Below are positions 5,583-6,541 of a stretch of DNA of 6,541 bases, one piece after another. Below the pieces are notes generated by a model that had not been told where the DNA came from, did no database searches, and saw only the letters and a list, made by a program, of their open reading frames with translations. Positions within the stretch are counted from its first letter, which is position 1, and each line of letters begins with the position of its first letter. Origin of the DNA: Actinomycetota bacterium. GTDB taxonomy: Bacteria; Actinomycetota; Actinomycetes; Mycobacteriales; Micromonosporaceae. The DNA lies in the NCBI GenBank assembly GCA_005885115.1, contig VAXX01000510.1, forward strand, positions 2,537-9,077, in the 5' to 3' direction. The translations under genes were made by a program, and so were the position numbers.

Positions 5583-6128
5583 ATGTCGCGACAGATCTTT
5601 CAGCTGCGGATCAGCCTGGTCGACGTAACGCCGGAGGTGTGGCGGCGGGTCGCCGTTCCGGGTGGGTACACACTCGACCGGCTCCACCGGGTCATCCAGT
5701 ACGCGATGGGCTGGCAGAACTACCACCTGCACTCCTTCGAGATCGAAGGGGTGCAGTACGGCGAGCCCGACCCCGAGGGCGAGCTGGACCTGCGCGACGA
5801 GCTGGAGGTCCGGCTGGACGCGGTGACCGGCAAGGACAGCCGGTTCGGCTACACGTACGACTTCGGCGACTGGTGGGAGCACGACGTCTCGGTCGAGGCG
5901 ATCTACCCGGCCGAGCCGGACCTGCGGTACCCGATGTGCCTGGAGGGCGAGCGGGCCTGCCCGCCCGAGGACGTCGGCGGCGCGTACGGGTACGCCGGGT
6001 TCCTCGCCGCCCTGGCCGACCCGGACCATCCCGAGCACGCCGAGATGCGGGAGTGGATCGGCCGGCGCTTCGATCCCGGGGAGTTCGACCCGGAGCGGGC
6101 CACCACGCTGCTGCGCCGGCTGGCCTGA
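5583..6128 (+). CDS. Plasmid pRiA4b ORF-3 family protein
   Basis: This 181-residue protein matches the pRiA4b ORF-3-like family, named after an Agrobacterium rhizogenes plasmid gene; its biochemical role is not established to my knowledge. Typical blocks are IFQLRISLVDVTPEVWRRV (5-23), LDRLHRVIQYAMGWQNYHLHSFEI (31-54), YTYDFGDWWEHDV (90-102) and CLEGERACPPEDVGGAYGY (119-137), with FDPGEFD (163-169) near the end. Length matches a single-domain member with no fused SEC-C or other domain. I chose the ATG at 5583 because MSRQIFQLRI is the usual family start; the longer upstream open frame covers the divergent genes and is not credible. The ribosome site is weak (GGGG, 4 nt before the ATG). It is transcribed away from the reductase and repair genes, so no functional link is implied. 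Despite the family name, nothing here indicates a plasmid or mobile element. Confidence 0.88.
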   Translation: MSRQIFQLRISLVDVTPEVWRRVAVPGGYTLDRLHRVIQYAMGWQNYHLHSFEIEGVQYGEPDPEGELDLRDELEVRLDAVTGKDSRFGYTYDFGDWWEHDVSVEAIYPAEPDLRYPMCLEGERACPPEDVGGAYGYAGFLAALADPDHPEHAEMREWIGRRFDPGEFDPERATTLLRRLA

Positions 6129-6159
6129 CTCTGTCACCGGGCCACTCTGTCACCGGGCC
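6128..6159. repeat. Perfect 16-bp tandem duplication
   Basis: ACTCTGTCACCGGGCC occurs twice head to tail, at 6128-6143 and 6144-6159, with no mismatch. The first unit starts on the last base of the pRiA4b-like stop codon. It looks like a recent slippage or duplication event. Confidence 0.85.
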
Positions 6160-6171
6160 GCAACGGTCCGG
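6153..6171 (+). terminator. GC-rich hairpin after the pRiA4b-like gene, possible tail-less terminator
   Basis: CCGGGCCG and CGGTCCGG pair as an 8-bp stem with one G-U pair around a CAA loop. No U-tract follows (GAAACG). Such tail-less hairpins may stop transcription in actinobacteria, but this one is short and unproven. It partly uses the second copy of the 16-bp tandem repeat. Confidence 0.35.
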
Positions 6172-6219
6172 AAACGTACCTCAGGGAAGCTGGTCGGGTC
6201 ATGGGGACGCGTCCGACCA

Positions 6220-6226
6220 GGGGGAA
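6220..6226 (+). promoter_or_regulatory. Ribosome binding site of the ACT-domain gene
   Basis: GGGGGAA lies 4 nt before the ATG at 6231. It supports starting at 6231 (or the adjacent in-frame GTG at 6228) rather than at the in-frame ATG at 6201, whose nearest AGGGA is too far upstream. Confidence 0.5.
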
Positions 6227-6230
6227 TGTG

Positions 6231-6541
6231 ATGTTGCTGCGGCTGCGGGTCAGGCTTCCCGACCGTCCGGGCTCGCTGGGCCAGGTGGCCCGCACCCTGG
6301 GCGTGACGGGCGCGGACATCGTCCAGATGGTGGTTCTGGAACGGATCGGCGGCCGCGCCGTCGACGACTTCACCGTCATCTGGCCGGCCGCGGCCCCGGT
6401 GGATCGCATCCTGGCCGGGCTCGGGGCCATCCCCGGGGTGGCGGTCGAGGGGGTGTGGCGCTCGGTGGGCGCGCCGGCGGTGGGGGGCGCGGACGCCGAG
6501 CTGGTCGGGCAGATCGCCGCGAACCTGACCGACGGGATCGC
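6231..6541 (+). CDS. ACT-domain, putative amino-acid-binding protein (C-terminal part outside window)
   Basis: The visible 103 codons begin MLLRLRVRLPDRPGSLGQVA. The DRPG (11-14) followed by a hydrophobic helix, then GADIVQMVVLER and a VDDFTVIW strand, match the beta-alpha-beta-beta core of an ACT domain at about residues 2-77. ACT domains usually bind small ligands, often amino acids, and regulate an attached or partner enzyme. After about residue 77 comes a Gly/Ala-rich link and the start of a second segment (AELVGQIAANLTDGI) with no recognised motif before the edge. Starts at GTG 6228 and ATG 6201 are in frame; 6231 is preferred on ribosome-site spacing. Nothing in the window shows what pathway it serves. 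Confidence 0.75.
   Translation, partial: MLLRLRVRLPDRPGSLGQVARTLGVTGADIVQMVVLERIGGRAVDDFTVIWPAAAPVDRILAGLGAIPGVAVEGVWRSVGAPAVGGADAELVGQIAANLTDGI

Noticed and set aside
5583..6128. Mobile element or plasmid origin suggested by the pRiA4b family name
   Set aside because: The family is common in chromosomes. There is no transposase, integrase, terminal repeat or replication gene in the window.
1..6541. CRISPR array, tRNA or rRNA gene
   Set aside because: No regularly spaced repeats with spacers were seen, and no tRNA- or rRNA-like stretch was recognised by eye on either strand.

Overview
The window is very GC-rich. Almost every codon third position in the recognisable genes is G or C, GTG is used as a start codon, and translational coupling is tight. 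The protein types (a standalone RibD-C reductase, a small CxxC/CxC protein, SbcCD, an ACT-domain protein) fit an actinomycete. Micromonosporaceae is my best guess from gene style and from the recurrent GTCCACWGTGGAC palindrome, but the sequence alone does not prove it.

There are two divergent blocks. The minus-strand block reads right to left from about 5514 to the left edge. It holds a 39-residue cysteine-rich small protein with a strong ribosome binding site (5395-5514), a standalone RibD C-terminal-domain reductase (4653-5381), a 94-bp gap, then a tight three-gene unit. That unit is a HerA/FtsK-type ATPase (2774-4558), SbcD nuclease (1629-2771) and SbcC ATPase (left of 1629, cut by the window edge). 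Only 2 nt separate the ATPase from sbcD, and sbcD and sbcC share one base (TGATG). The plus-strand block starts at 5583 with a pRiA4b ORF-3-like protein. A 102-bp gap with a perfect 16-bp tandem duplication and a GC hairpin follows, then the start of an ACT-domain protein that runs off the right edge.

SbcD (Mre11-type nuclease) and SbcC (Rad50-type ATPase with a CPVC zinc hook) form the end- and hairpin-cleaving SbcCD complex. The upstream ATPase has a HerA-like layout and is probably co-transcribed with them. This recalls the archaeal HerA-Mre11-Rad50 clusters, although no NurA nuclease is seen here. The most unusual point is that the ATPase ends in DDDIPF, the same six residues as the acidic C-terminal tip of E. 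coli SSB, which is a docking peptide for many repair proteins. Its P-loop is also non-canonical. Together these suggest a little-described DNA-end-processing motor module, but function is inferred.

A second signal is a palindrome, GTCCACWGTGGAC, with three perfect copies and one degenerate copy. All lie inside the three repair genes and all are in the same codon phase, encoding Ser-Thr-Val/Leu-Asp. The divergent promoter region at 5515-5582 carries a 12-bp direct repeat just before the pRiA4b-like gene.
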